64,000 bases of DNA from Bettongia penicillata ogilbyi (GCA_023548195.1 JAJHZJ010000808.1:4569182-4633181), one strand, 5' to 3'; counted from the first letter of the stretch, positions 11,036-22,639 are shown. The notes: generated from the sequence alone by a model not told the origin. A program made the numbers and translations.

Positions 11036-12088
11036 TAGAATGGCAAGTAAATCAAACAGATTTGATTCCTGTACAAGTGATGACGACAGAGCTTTGAGGA
11101 CTAGATATGTCAGTTGCTAACAAGATTTGGCTACTACCTCTGAACAGTCAGAGCAGCGAGGATACGATACACAGGGTAGCTAACATGGTTTTTGCTCCTT
11201 GAAGACACTCAATAAACGACATGATTTGGCCATTTCTTTGTGGAAAGCTTCATTTAATATTTTATACAAATCATTTTGACAACAAAAGCTTCACTGTTTA
11301 TGCTTGTGTGGATGCTATTTACAAGGAGTCGTTTACAACAATTTTCCAAATAAAATTTTTGAAAATGCCTGAATTTGGAAGGAAATTCCTTCCAACTAAA
11401 AGCAGCAACTGAAAGGAACATACGAACTGTTTTTATTACATGAGATCAAGGCTGCTTAATATTCTAGTACTAAGGAAACAAAAAGGAGTACAGGAATAAG
11501 GGAAGCAGACAGAACCCTGCCATTCACGTTACAAATCAAACTGAAGCGTGCAGCTGCAGCTATAAAAAGAAAAGAAAAGATTAATGGGACTGCCTCTTCT
11601 GCCGCCTTCTCTCGTCCAGTTCAGTAATGAGGATTCACAGCTATACATCAATTAGTGAATCAATATGTGCACCAGGTTGTAATTATCAGTAGTGGGAAAC
11701 ATAGATGATGGAAAAGGGGCATGTCCCTGGGGAGCCTGATCTAGTGTTTAAGCAATGTTTAAAGCTTGAAGTTTCTTTTTCAATTAAAAGAACCAAACTG
11801 GGTCATGTACACTGAAAATACAAGTAACACTATAAACTTGCTATTTCTTGGCACATTAGAATTTTTTTTCCCTCTTGGAAGTTACATTATCAACGTATTA
11901 AATCCATTTAGTTTTTGTGGTTGTTGCTGCTGTACACAACATTCTGTAACAAACGTCATTTATTATTACCAAAATACATAATCCAAAAAAGGAATACAAT
12001 GTTGAAGAATGGATTACCAAAAAATACATGTTTTTTATTGCCGCCAAAGCCCCAAATAGATGTATTTATCCTAAGTAATCATTTCCTG

Positions 12089-12107
12089 TGTGTGTGTGTG
12101 TGTGTCT
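12089..12107. repeat. (TG)n microsatellite
   Basis: Short run of TG units inside the transposon-free island. Confidence 0.85.
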
Positions 12108-12345
12108 CTTTGCACAAATGCAAAGGACTACCAATAAATAATACGAAACTATAACCAGTCCCTTTGAAATGCCCATTTTGAATCAGTCAACAATAAAACC
12201 GTATGCACAGCTTCCTGGGGAGCTGGACGATTGGGAATAAAGACTGACACCGCCACGCTCGGCGCTCCTGTGAAGGTTCAACTACTTTTCCATCTTGTAC
12301 CACTTTAAAAAGTAGTATCTTGAGATGAAGAAACATACGGAGCCT

Positions 12346-12422
12346 GTAGTGTCCGTGCACGCACACACACATGCACACACACATCCCACAGCATACACAC
12401 ATACACACACACGCGCGCGCAG
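12346..12422. repeat. (CA)n / (CG) microsatellite
   Basis: Imperfect CACACA runs broken by TG and ending in CGCGCGCG. The alternating purine-pyrimidine order, including the CG run, could adopt left-handed helix locally. The overlapping open frames rich in Cys/Val/Met come from this repeat. Confidence 0.85.
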
Positions 12423-13884
12423 CAATGCTAAAGGTGGTTAAGTATTTGCCCAGGACGCCCTTTGTCACACAAGGAATTGCTGCAGCTTTGTAGAAGCTAC
12501 AAAGTCATTTCCTCTGCCTTACCAAACACCGGTAGACAAAGGCAATTACCTTGCAGAAGTGGTGGGCTGCCTTCTCTTTCAAATGACTTACCTTTTAATT
12601 GCAGCACCGGGGGAAAGTGAACAGCAAGTCCGTCAGATGTGAAGGCATAACTCCATAGTTCTGCCCGGTCCTATTCCTTGGTCACTCTGTAGTGTGCAGC
12701 ACCATCAGGTGATGATACCAACTGCTCATGCTTCTCTGCCGCTCCAGGGACTTGGATGACCCATTCTGAATCCCCCCAGAGAACAGCGCCTCATTCATTT
12801 TGTATCAAGTTAAACAAAACCATGTCAGCTCCAGCTTTGCTTCTCAGGGGTACTCCCGCCCTCCCCACTCAGTGTATGGAAGGGCCATGCTGATTGGGTA
12901 GAGCTGGGAGCCAACCAAGGCATGTTTTCCTCTGCCGTACTCGGTCAGCCAGAAGAGAACTCCAGCTCTTTCATGGCTCTGGGAAGGAGGAAAGGCAGAA
13001 AGACTACAGAGCTGAAGAAAATAATGGAAGTAGTGGATGTTTCCTGTGATGGTCTACATTACTGGACACTCCTTTTTTAGTTCTGTGGGCCTTAAAAAGT
13101 ACACTCTAGTCACATCAAAAATTGGAATATCCTCTTTTTGAAGTTGAGCTCGTGGGGGTTATGTTCCTAAAAATGTACAACTGTCGCTTCCACAGAAGTA
13201 GCTAGAATCCATTACCAGAACGCCTTTCTGCTAAACTATCAGAACATGAATTTTAATTTAATAAATTCCAAAGAACTGGATTCTAATAATGGGCAAATTC
13301 AAGATCAGGGTGATATGGGATTTTTCAAATAAAGGATTCCATCTGGAGTTCACATCTCGTACTTGTCAGCCAAGCCCATTTTTCAAAGAAGGTATCCTTT
13401 GTTTTCAATGGGAGTCAATGCCAGAGTTAAAGTGCCTTCTCCCCCAACCCCCACCCCCAAACATCTCTCCCTCATCGGCATGCTGCTGCTGAGCTCTAGT
13501 GCCAGTGGTGACAAAAGAGTGCTAAGTTGGCCAAGTGACAGCACTTCAAAATGCTTAGACAGGGCCAGAAGAAGGGCTGCAAAGAGAATCCCAGGGCTCC
13601 TCTTCTAATATGCTGACTTTTTTCTTTGGAAGCCCCTTTCCTCTCATTCTTTTTCCCTCTCTTCATTTGTTTCTGTGCAGGAATTAGTGATCCCACCATC
13701 CATTTTGAAATCCTAGGGAGCTTCTATCGGCCAACAGAAACATTCTGAACGAATGGCAAAGCTGAATTTGGCTTTTGCTTTTCTTGTTAAAAAAAAAAAA
13801 GAAACAAAACAGAAATAGCCAAAGATACTTCCATATTTCAAGGATCTGTAATTTAAACCTGATGAGTACCTCCCTATGGCAATG

Positions 13885-14060
13885 TAACCTGATGTAGTAG
13901 AGAGGGTACATGACCCTAGGTAAGTCACTTAACCTAGCTAAATCTCAGATACCTAAACAATCAATCTTAGAGGGTTGATACGAGGATGAAATGAAACAAA
14001 GAATATAGAATACTTTGCAAACCTTTAAGTGATGTATAAAAGCCATTGTTACTCTGGAGA
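13885..14060 (+). mobile_element. MIR-type SINE, 3' part
   Basis: 'gaccctaggtaagtcactta' and 'acctagctaaatctcag', then 'gggttgatacgaggatgaaa' and 'atactttgcaaacctttaag'. The head is degraded. Confidence 0.7.
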
Positions 14061-14466
14061 AAACAATCTTTTCATAACTGAGTAGAGTTTCTGTGTCCAA
14101 AAAAAAAAAAAATCACCATCGGTTCATCATGCTCACCCTGGTAACAAGCCTCTCTAAAAGTGGCTAGGCTCTTCACCTAAAATGAGATATGAGTCTAAAG
14201 CATTTTGAGCTCCGAAGAGTCTGCCTGAGACTGTACTCCATTGGTACAGACTTCACAAACCCAGTGTCAATTACATGCAATGATGAGGTATCAGAAGAGA
14301 ACTTTAGTGAAGAATTCTATGAAGATGAAATTTTTGCCAAGTTCAATCCACCAGAAGCATACAGATGGTATAGTAAAACTCCCTTTTTCATTCTTGTGCT
14401 CTCAGAGGTGACTAACTCCTACCTTATAATTATGCTATTTTTAGGTTTTGCAGGAGTAATGAATTG
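14061..14466. other. Unassigned sequence with a coding-like open frame
   Basis: Plus-strand frame 14189-14476 reads MSLKHFELRRVC, then TDFTNPVSITC, EENFSEEFYEDEIFAKF and NPPEAYRW before drifting into low-complexity hydrophobic text. The first 60 codons look protein-like (acidic patch, no simple repeats), but I do not recognise the family. It has no intron-exon structure and sits directly beside the BovB 3' end, so an old retroposed gene fragment or transposon piece is possible. Confidence 0.3.
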
Positions 14467-14648
14467 TATCTGTTGAGAGGAACACGGTGTGATCTTGCTG
14501 TTCGATTGTGTGACCTCATGGACCGTAGCATGTCAGGTCTTTCCATCATCCACTCTCTCTTGAAGTCTTCCAAGTTTGTGTTCATTGTTTCCATGACACT
14601 ATCCATCCCATCCTCTGCTGCCCCTTTTCCTTTTGTCTTCAATCCTTT
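14467..14648 (-). mobile_element. RTE/BovB LINE, 3' part (split by HAL1)
   Basis: Plus strand matches the reversed BovB 3' region: 'tgtgtgacctcatggaccgt', 'agcatgtcaggtctttcc', 'atcccatcctctgctgcccc', 'ttgtcttcaatcc'. On the minus strand the frame contains MDSVMETMNTNLEDF, as in the C-terminal end of BovB ORF2. It continues at 17429 beyond the HAL1 insertion. Confidence 0.82.
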
Positions 14649-15506
14649 TTTTTGTAATGCATATCATCTTTATTTATTTTTTAATAAATTTATTTATTAA
14701 ACTTTTTACATTCATTTTCACAAAATTTTGGGTTCCAAATTTTCTCCCCATTTGTCCCCTCCCACCACCCCAATACATCAAGCATTCTAATTTCCCCTAT
14801 CACCAATCTGCCCTCTCTTCTATCATCCTTCCCTTCCCTTGACCACATCTTCTCTTTTGTCCTGTAGAGCCAGATAACTTTCTATTCCCCATCACCTGTA
14901 TTTCTTATTTCCTAGTAGCAACAACAATACTCAACAGTTGTTCCTAAAACTTTGAATTCCAAATTCTCCCCATCCCTCCCTCCCCACCCATTCCCTTTGG
15001 GAAGGCAGGCAATTCAATATGGGCCATATCTGTGTAGTTTTGCAAATGACTTCCATAATAGTCGTGTTGTGTAAGACTAACTATATTTCCCTCCATCCTA
15101 TCCTGCCCCCCATTGTTTCTATTCTCTCTTTTGATCCTGTCTCTCCCCAAGTGTTGACTTCAAATTGCTCCCTCCTCCCACTGCCCTCCCTTCAATCACC
15201 CCCCCACCCTGCTTATCTCCTTCTCTCCCACTTTCCTGTATTGTAAGATAGGTTTTCATACCAAAAAGAGTGTGCATTTTATTCCTTCCTTTAGTCAAAT
15301 GTGATGAGAGTAAACTTCATGTTTTTTTCTCAGCTCTCCTCTTTTTCCCTCCACTAAAAAGTCTCCTGAGCTTGCCTCTTCTAGGAGAGATAATTTGCCC
15401 CATTCCATTTCACCCTCTCTCCTCCCAATATATTTCTCTCTCACTGTTTACCTTAATTTTTTTAAGATATGATCCCATCCTATTCAATTCACTCTGTGCT
15501 CTGTCT

Positions 15507-15555
15507 CTGCATGTGCGTGCATGTGTGTATGTGTGTGTGTGTGTGTGTATGTGTA
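15507..15555. repeat. (TG)n microsatellite in HAL1 3' region
   Basis: GTGTGTATG-type repeat at the same place in copy 3 (38100-38170) and as a TC run in copy 2 (24745-24770), so it is an inherited element feature that has since diverged in each copy. Confidence 0.8.
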
Positions 15556-15689
15556 ATCCCACCAACTACCCAGACACTGAAAAGTTTTAAGAGTTACAAA
15601 TATTGTCTTTCCATGTAGGAATGTAAACAGTTCAACTTTGGTAAGTCCCTTATGACTTCTCTTTGCTGTTTACTTTTTCATGTTTCTTC

Positions 15690-16788
15690 TCATTCTTGTG
15701 TTTGAATGTCAAATTTTCTTTTCAGCTCTGGTCTTTTCTTCAAGAATGCTTGAAAGTCCTCTATGTCATTGAAAGACCAGGTTTTCCTATGAAGTATTAT
15801 ACTCAGTTTAGCTGGGTAGGTGATTCTTGGTTTGAGTCCCAGTTCCTTTGACTTCTGGAATATCCTATTCCATGCCCTTCGATCCCTTAAGGTAGAAGCT
15901 GCTAGATCTTGTGTTATCCTGATTGCATTTTCACAATACTGGAATTGTTTCTTTCTAGCTGCTTGCAAGATTTTCTCCTTGACCTGGGAATTCTGGAATT
16001 TGGCCACAGTGTTCCTAGGAGTTTCTCTTTTTGGATCTCTTTTAGACGGTGATCGATGGATTCCTTCAATACTTATTTTGCCTTCTGGTTCTAGAATATC
16101 AGGGCAGTTTTCCTTGATAATTTCATGAAAGATGATGTTTAGGTGTTTTTTGATCATGGCTTTCAGGTAGTCCCATAATTTTTAAATTGTCTCTCCTGGA
16201 TCTATTTTCCAGGTCAGTTGTTTTTCCCATGAGATATTTCACATTCTCTTTCATTTTTTCATTCTTTTGGTTTTGTTTGGTGATTTCTTGGTTTCTCATA
16301 AAGTCATTCGCCTCCATCTGTTCCATTCTAATTTTGAGAGAACTATTATCTTCAGTGAGCTTTTGAACCTCTTTTTCCATTTGGCTAATTCTGCTTTTGA
16401 AAGCATTCTTCTCCTCATTGGCTTTTTGAAGCTCTTTTGCCAATTGAGTGAGCCTATTTTTCAAGGTGTTATTTTCTTCAGCATTTTTTTGGGTCTCCTT
16501 TAGCAAGGTATTGACCCGTTTTTCATGCTTTTCTTGCATGTCTCTCATTTCTCTTCCCAGTTTTTCCTCCACCTGCCTAACTTGATTTTCAAAATCCTTT
16601 TTGAGCTCTTCCATGGCCTGAGCCCATTGGATATCTATTTTGGATGTTTGGGATACAGAGGCCTTGACTTCTATGTCTTTACCTGATGGTAAGCATTGTT
16701 CTTCCTCATCAGAAAGGAAAAGAGGAAACCTCTCTTCACCAAGAAAGCAACCTTCTATAGTCTTATTTTTTTTCCCTTTTCTGGGCAT
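15690..16788 (-). pseudogene. HAL1 copy 1 ORF1 (L1 ORF1p-like), frameshifted
   Basis: L1 ORF1 proteins are trimeric RNA-binding chaperones that coat the element RNA. The frame starts MPRKGKKNKTIE at 16788. A long charged coiled coil (about residues 60-170) reads with heptads such as NTLKNRLTQLAKELQKANEE. RRM-like RRDNLKIMGLPESHDQK follows, then a C-terminal domain with AARKKQFQYCENAIRITQ and DRRAWNRIFQKSKELGLKPR. The frame changes around 16123-16157, where the run of T differs from copy 3. Not intact. Confidence 0.85.
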
Positions 16789-17428
16789 TTTCCCAGCCAG
16801 TTATTTGACTTCTGAGATTCCTCTCCATCCCTGCCTCACTAGTGCTTGGGGTCTGAGATTCAAATGCTGCTTCCCAGCCTCAGCTGGGAAGACGGGGCTG
16901 CTATTCAGTGGGATTAAGTTCAGGTTCTCAGGTGGGGGCAGGGCCGCCTCCCAGGCTCAGTTCCCTCAGGGGGTTTATGTGGAGACCTTCAGTAATGGAT
17001 CTGAGGTCCTGCCTGCTTCGGGAGCTCCTGGCCACTGCTTCCCCTGCCGCTTCCTCCCGAGGGGGCCTGAGTTATGGAGACACCCTCCTCCCCTCTTGGC
17101 CAGATAGGCTCTGACCTTTAGCGCCTGTGGGTTGAGGGACCTGCACAGCCGCCGGAGATTCTGTCCCTGAAGCCTGCTTGGATCTGCTCCTCTCGGGGCC
17201 ACGTGGCCAAGGCAGGGCTGGGCTCTGCTCCGGGTCCAGTGTCCGACGGACCTTTGGTGGCGGTGTTTCAGAGCTCTCCGGAACAGAAATCTCCTCCACT
17301 CCGTTGCTGTGTGGCTTCCACTGCTCCAGAACCCGTTGGGAGTTCTTTTTATAGGTAATTTATGAGCTGTGGGTTCAGAGCTAGCATATGTGAATCTTTC
17401 TACTCTGCCATCTTGGCTCCTTCCCCCC

Positions 17429-18213
17429 TTTTGTATTCAATCTTTTCCAACATCAGAGTCTTTTCCAATGAGTCTCCATCTTATGATTATGTGGCCAAAG
17501 TATTTAAACTTCAGCTTCCGTATTTGACCTTCCAGTGAATAACCTGAATTAGTTTCTTTAAGTATTGATGGATTTGTTCTCTTTGCTGTCCAAAGGTCTC
17601 TCTCAAAAGTCTTCTGCAGCACCAAAGTTTGAAAGTGTCAGTTCTACACGCTCAGCTTTCCTAATAATCCAGTTCTCACAGTCATACACTACTACTGGAA
17701 AAACCATAGCTTTGACTGTACAGTCCACTGTGGGCAAGGTGATGACGTCTCTGATTTTTAGTATGCTGTCCAAAATGGCCATAGCTTTCCTTCCAAGGAG
17801 CAAGTGTCTTTTCATTTCATGGTTACAGCTGCTATCTGCAGTGATCTCTGAGTCCAAGAATGTTTCTGACACTGTTTCCATTTCTTTTCCCTCTATATTT
17901 GCCAGAAAGTGAAGGGACCAGTCGCCAAGTTCTTGGTTTTTTTTTGACATGAAGCTTCAAGTCAGTTTTTACACTCTCCTCTTTTATCCTCATCAAGACG
18001 CTTCTTAAATCTAATTTATTTTCTGTTATCCGAATGGCATCAGCTGCATATCTGTGACCTCATATATTTCCCTGTGACCTTCATTCTAGCTTTTGATTCA
18101 CGCACCTTGGCATTTCACACAACGTACTCTGCATATAACTTAAATAAAGTGACAGTATACATCCTTGTCATACTCCTTTCCCAATCTTAAAGCAATCATT
18201 TATTCCGCATTCA
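17429..18213 (-). mobile_element. RTE/BovB LINE, reverse-transcriptase C-terminal region
   Basis: Continuation of the BovB copy. The minus-strand frame (17603-17950) contains HEMKRHLLLGRKAMAILDSI, then AMVFPVVVYDCENWIIRKAE, the segment after the RT catalytic core in BovB ORF2. A second piece (17437-17625) has NPSILKETNSGYSLEGQ and KYFGHII. Toward 18213 it ends with 'gtactctgcatataacttaa' and 'atccttgtcatactccttt', typical BovB wording. 5'-truncated; catalytic YxDD is not included. Confidence 0.87.
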
Positions 18214-18540
18214 GGTCAGCATAATGTAGTAGAAAGTGCCTTGACCCTTGAGTCAGACTTTCTGGCTGTAGTTAAGGCTTCATTCCAGCACTTATAAGCT
18301 TTGTGATTCTGGCCAGCCTGACTCACTTAGCTTCCCTTAGCCTTGATTTCCCCATCTACAAAATGGGTTAAAAGCAGCAGTACTCTCTCTCGCAGGATCA
18401 TATATTTAAAGCTGGAAGGAATCTTAAATGTGATCCATATCAACCACCTCATGTTACCAATGAGGAAGTTCAAAGGATTATTATGAGCAAAGAATTTTGT
18501 GATCTTTGCTCTATAAAAAGGAGTAAGTATTACTGATTTG
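18214..18540 (+). mobile_element. MIR-type SINE with a small internal insertion
   Basis: 'gcataatgtagtagaaagtg' head, 'gtgattctggccagcctgac' decayed core, 'tttccccatctacaaaatgg'. A reversed MIR-like piece (about 18397-18475) intervenes, with 'aaagctggaaggaatcttaa' and 'ccaatgaggaag', before the 3' end with 'tttgctctataaaaaggagt'. Confidence 0.65.
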
Positions 18541-18834
18541 AGAGATGTCTGTTTTCATACATAGATATACCTTACTTATCCAGAAGTGACCTCAACTATC
18601 TAGAAAGCAGTCCCAAACACAGAAGGAACAAAAAAATGTCAGCAGACAAAGCAGAGAGTCCATGTAAAGCTCAGGAATTTCACTTATGGGACAGATCATA
18701 GCTACTCAACTTATCAGAATTTTATCTAAAGTAAGAGCCAACACAAGAACAATTTTTTAAAAAATTGGAGACTATTAACAAACTGTACCAAAATTTGGTC
18801 CAAATTATTAAAAATAAGAGAACTACACATCAGA
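18541..18834. other. Unassigned intronic sequence
   Basis: AT-rich, nothing recognised. Confidence 0.4.
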
Positions 18835-19235
18835 ACCATTTTGAGGTTCCACTTCTCCCTGGAACAATCGGTAAAGATTGTGTTCGTCCTTCATTACGGA
18901 AGAAGTCCACGCCATCAGAAAAATAATGACATGGCTTGCACTTGACTTTGTTTTGAGTGAGGAAGGGCTGTGCAGGTCACCAGCCTCACTTCTCCTCCAG
19001 AGTCATCTGAATCCAGTGACGAGATATTCCTCAGGATGACTGGAGATGACCCAGGATGCACTGGGAGACCTTGGGACCTTTAGGCCAAGGTCTTTGCAGG
19101 CACTCACTTAGGGTGAGGCAATGCCCATTCATTGAATAGGCCTCTTTAAGAGGTAGCCAGGGCATGGCCCCTTTAATGAGGTCAAGGAAAAGTAAAACCT
19201 CAGGCAGGGTGGGAAATAGCAACAGTTACTACTGA
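18835..19235 (+). mobile_element. Dispersed marsupial repeat (family not named)
   Basis: Text such as 'catggcttgcacttgacttt', 'tcaccagcctcacttctcct', 'tcaggatgactggagatgac', 'ggccaaggtctttgcaggca' and 'taggcctctttaagaggtag' matches, from memory, a common interspersed marsupial repeat. I cannot assign its class. No coding frame is meaningful. Confidence 0.55.
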
Positions 19236-19600
19236 TAATCACTGTAGAGCTAGGGTCCAGAGAGCTTCAGAGTGCAATAGGGTTAAGGTTTTGGGAGAGG
19301 ACAGGACAGGACGGGATAGGTGACAGGGAAGGGATTGGTAAAGATAATAAAACATGGAAGGAATCAGTGTTGGAGAGACTGTGGAATGACAAGTAAGTAA
19401 AAAATTTTCTATTAATGAAGTTGCAGACTGGCCCAAATACTATCACAAAGCAACTTGCAATTATGCTAAGTTACAGAAACGACCCAACCCTCTGGCGGAG
19501 AGAGCCCACTGCTTGAGCTTATATCCCAATATAGTCAATGTCAGAAAGAAAGGTTCCACATACAAAGTATTCTGAGCAGTCTTTTTTGAGTCTGCAAGAG
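19236..19600. other. Unassigned sequence
   Basis: Contains a short GACAG/GGACA-rich stretch at 19297-19325; otherwise nothing recognised. Confidence 0.4.
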
Positions 19601-19609
19601 AACTGGAAA

Positions 19610-20165
19610 CAAAGTTGATATCCACTGACTGCCTGAACTAACCAAGGGTTGGTTAGTAATGTAATGGAGTGCCATAGCATTGCAAGAAAGGATAAATAGG
19701 AAAAATTTGGAGATATATGGAATCAAATAGAAACTGACACATAGCGAAGTAGGCAGAACCAGGCAAATAATCTATACAATGATTAATTACCACGGTGTCA
19801 ATGGAAATTGTAAACGGAAAGAGCAAAAAACCAAAAAAACTGAGCTCTGTGTAATTATAATGACCAAAGACCTTGGCCCTGGAAAATATTGAAAAACAAA
19901 AAAAGAAAGGTATATCCTTTGTCCCTTCCCATCTTTTCAGAGATGGGGGACTATAGCTGGCTGAATTGCAGGATTCAGGTGATATGCAGATTATGGTTTT
20001 GTTAAATGGCTTCTTTCTCTTTCTTTTCTTGAATTTTTGTGAGATGGGATGGCTTGCTTGATAGGGAAAACGGGGAGAAGTATTTTCAGAAATGAAGGTG
20101 ATGTAAAAACAAAAGATATTAATAAAATTGTGTTAAATCACACTAAAAAATTAAAAGAAGAACCA
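19610..20165 (+). mobile_element. Old L1-type LINE 3' end
   Basis: 'gtaatggagtgccatagcat' then 'agcgaagtaggcagaaccag' and 'gcaaataatctatacaatga' follow the order of L1 ORF2-end and 3' UTR text seen at 26425-27120, but much more diverged. It ends in an A-rich tail near 20150. Confidence 0.55.
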
Positions 20166-20169
20166 ATGA

Positions 20170-21430
20170 GCTTGGTTATCTAAATACTCAAGATAAAGCA
20201 GATTTAGAATATGTAGATTAAGAGGGAGATGAGGCTGACAGAGGCAGACACGTTGAGAGCACTGAGTAGTGACAGCTGTCAGTGAGGCAAAAACTATAAA
20301 AAGCACCAGCTAAACGTACAGTAATTTCAGGGAGGGGAGACCTCATTGCTGGTCCAACAGACCAGCATACTTCAATGACTTCTGAGAATTATTACTTGAT
20401 ACAGCACAGTCAGTGTTAACAATCAAGGAAAAATTCAGTTATGTTCAGGATCCTCTGTTAACCCTCCAGCACCTTCTGACAGCCAAGAAGTGACCCTGGG
20501 TTTTCTAAGATGGTGCCAGAGATGACCAAGCTCTAGCTGGAAAGGCTTCATTCAAGAATGGACCCAGTGACAGACTGAGCATCTGCTGCTCAAGCACTTG
20601 CCTAACCAGACTCAGAGAGACTCATCCACCAGAGGAAGAATGTTTTAACCATTTGGACTCATGAAGACATTCTATCAAAACTATGGAGAGGTTGTGTCAT
20701 ACATTAGCAAAGACAGGACAAACACTGATATGTGCAGGCGTGGGGGACTATGGGTATGGAGTACTGCATACCCTGTTGGACTCAGGTGATGAGAATCTTA
20801 AAGCAATATACCCTGCATCTTCTGTGTGACAGGGTAGCAGAGTAGGGAACACATTTTATAAAGACTTCTCGTAGAAGTCTTTCTAAACTGGTTAACATTA
20901 GAATAATGGCACTTAAAAGAATAGCCCTCAGCTAGCTGGAAAATTCAGTTACATAAAAAATATCCCCTGATGTCACAGCTTCAGTGGTGTTTTTACTGAA
21001 GAAAGAGCCTATGTCCTAATAGGATTGTACTTAATTCCATCCCTTTCCTGCCATCAGCAAGAAATAAAGCCCTTTCCCCTCCTCTGTGAAAACCTAAGTG
21101 AAAATTCAGTCACCCTACAATGTCCTCAAATAGCTTAGAAAAATCAATTTTATCTCATCCAGACCTGCATTTTAGTTGGAAAATAACAGCTACATTATGT
21201 TTCCTTATGCATGTACAACAGCTACAATCCAATTTCAATTTGTTTGATTAGATGGGTATAAACATTAAGCAAGGAAGTCACGGTGCCTTACCAAAATAAT
21301 GTTCATACTGCTAGCTCATTACAGAACAAAACACTGTGATATACAATGAATGTACAAATACGAACGAGGCAGGACATAAAATGCAACCACAAAAACACTT
21401 TTCAATTTACAATGAACAACGATAACAGCC
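20170..21430. other. Non-repeat intronic sequence
   Basis: 1.26 kb without a repeat family that I recognise. No exon-like segment with paired splice sites noted. Confidence 0.45.
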
Positions 21431-21435
21431 ATTAC

Positions 21436-21608
21436 GTGACATAGCTGGGTACACTGGAAGGAGCACAAGATTTGGGGCTGGAGGATTCTGACAGTGTTTG
21501 GGAAGTTACTACACTGTTCTCAACCGTAGCTGGTTCATCTGTAAAATGGAAACACGGGACCGTGGTCCTGAGGTTCCTTTCAACTTGAGATCAAGGATCC
21601 TATGATTA
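21436..21608 (+). mobile_element. MIR-type SINE
   Basis: 'cactggaaggagcacaagat', 'ttgggaagttactacactg', 'ggttcatctgtaaaatggaa', 'cctgaggttcctttcaactt'. Confidence 0.65.
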
Positions 21609-21609
21609 T

Positions 21610-22305
21610 TTTCCCCACCTTAACCCCAAAGTAAGTTTTGAATGAAGCTGTCTTCCTGGCCAGAACAATAAATGACCTGAACGCAGAGGAGACCCAAACA
21701 TGTGATCCATAAAGAGACATCAATGAAAAAGGATACCCACTTTAGCTTGTAGATCACATTGCTAAACTTGCTTAACAGATCTTACTTAATGCTCACATAT
21801 ACACATGATGTGTAATTTATGTAGAGATAGTATACTAAATGTTGATTAAATTTAAAAAAAAATTTACATTTCCCCCATATACATATTCCTAGGTTAAGTA
21901 TTACAGGATCAATATTTTCTACCAGACCTTTCCTCTCCCATCCCTGGCCCCCCCATTCCATGGAAGCTGAGCTAAGTTTTCCTAATACTGTGCACCACCC
22001 CTCCCCTGTTTGAATCAGGCTAGTTTTCTTTTAAAAGATGTTGAAACTGTCTTTGAGTAAGTTCTTCAGTTTTCTCTCAGAGGACTAAGTGCCTGGTCAG
22101 TTAACTGTGCCATCCTGGCCACATGAAGGCAGAAAAGAAGCCCTCCCACATGAAGTCAGGACCATTGAGTTGGTGGGGTCAGGTCAATCACCACATCATC
22201 CCTGCTCATTAGACTCATTACTGCATGGACACAAAGAAGGCAAGAATGTCCAGGAGAAGGAGGAAGTCGTCTTAAGAGCAGGAGAGAGTTAAAGGCAGTA
22301 TAATT
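21610..22305. other. Unassigned sequence
   Basis: A C-rich/T-rich tract at 21920-21960 and 21998-22010; no gene or repeat family recognised. Confidence 0.4.
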
Positions 22306-22309
22306 ATAA

Positions 22310-22562
22310 AAATCACAATAGCTTACAATTCCAAAGCACTTTACAGCTTGCAAAGTATTTTACATACACAATCGTGTCAGAGCCCTGTAACAGTCCTGCG
22401 AGATAGATGTTGCTGTTATAATACCCATTTTACAGATGAGGAAATTGATCCACAGAGAGGTTAGGTGACTTGCTTAGGATCACAGAACCAGTAAATGGCC
22501 AGCAAGTCACACGGAATTCCAACCCCAAGTTTCTGGGTCAATATGCTATGCCAGGCCACTGG
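22310..22562 (-). mobile_element. MIR-type SINE, nearly full length
   Basis: Plus strand shows 'caaagcactttacagcttgc', 'acccattttacagatgagga', 'gagaggttaggtgacttgct' and 'atgctatgccaggccact': reversed MIR from 3' end to head. Confidence 0.82.
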
Positions 22563-22639
22563 ATTTATCATTTAAGAACTCACTCCTAACTTTTGAGAAA
22601 GGTTTCGCTATAGCAATGGGGTTGAACAGATTGATTTAT

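Larger units (their letters stand above)
11060..13700. other. 2.6-kb island without transposons (UTR, exon or regulatory candidate)
   Basis: No transposon family is recognised across this stretch, only short CA/TG microsatellites, in a window otherwise dense with repeats. Minus-strand polyadenylation-like hexamers occur: ATTAAA at 11253-11258 and AATAAA at 11432-11437. The part at 12480-12980 has higher GC and mixed codon-like texture. A minus-strand 38-codon open frame beginning MNEALFSGG lies around 12.70-12.80 kb. It could be a 3' UTR on the minus strand, a non-coding RNA, or an intronic enhancer block. No coding homology recognised. Confidence 0.4.
14649..17428 (-). mobile_element. HAL1 (half-L1) retrotransposon, copy 1
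   Basis: Near full-length L1-derived element that carries ORF1 but no ORF2. Minus-strand order: 5' end with the AAGATGGC box (17408-17417), GC-rich 5' UTR (about 16.8-17.4 kb), ORF1 (16788-15690), a TG-repeat-bearing 3' region, and an A/T-rich tail. It is flanked by an imperfect direct repeat, TTTTGTCTTCAATCC at 14631-14645 and TTTTGTATTCAATCT at 17429-17443, which lies inside BovB sequence. HAL1 elements need L1 enzymes in trans. Confidence 0.88.

Noticed and set aside
11581..11632. Minus-strand C-terminus-like peptide (TELDERRRQKRQSH, stop)
   Set aside because: A stop codon lies in frame just upstream and no AG acceptor falls between, so at most 17 codons; purine-rich DNA explains the charge.
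12187..12468. Cys/Val-rich minus-strand open frame
   Set aside because: Produced by the CA microsatellite.
16640..17107. 155-codon plus-strand open frame
   Set aside because: Antisense to HAL1 copy 1 ORF1 start and 5' UTR.
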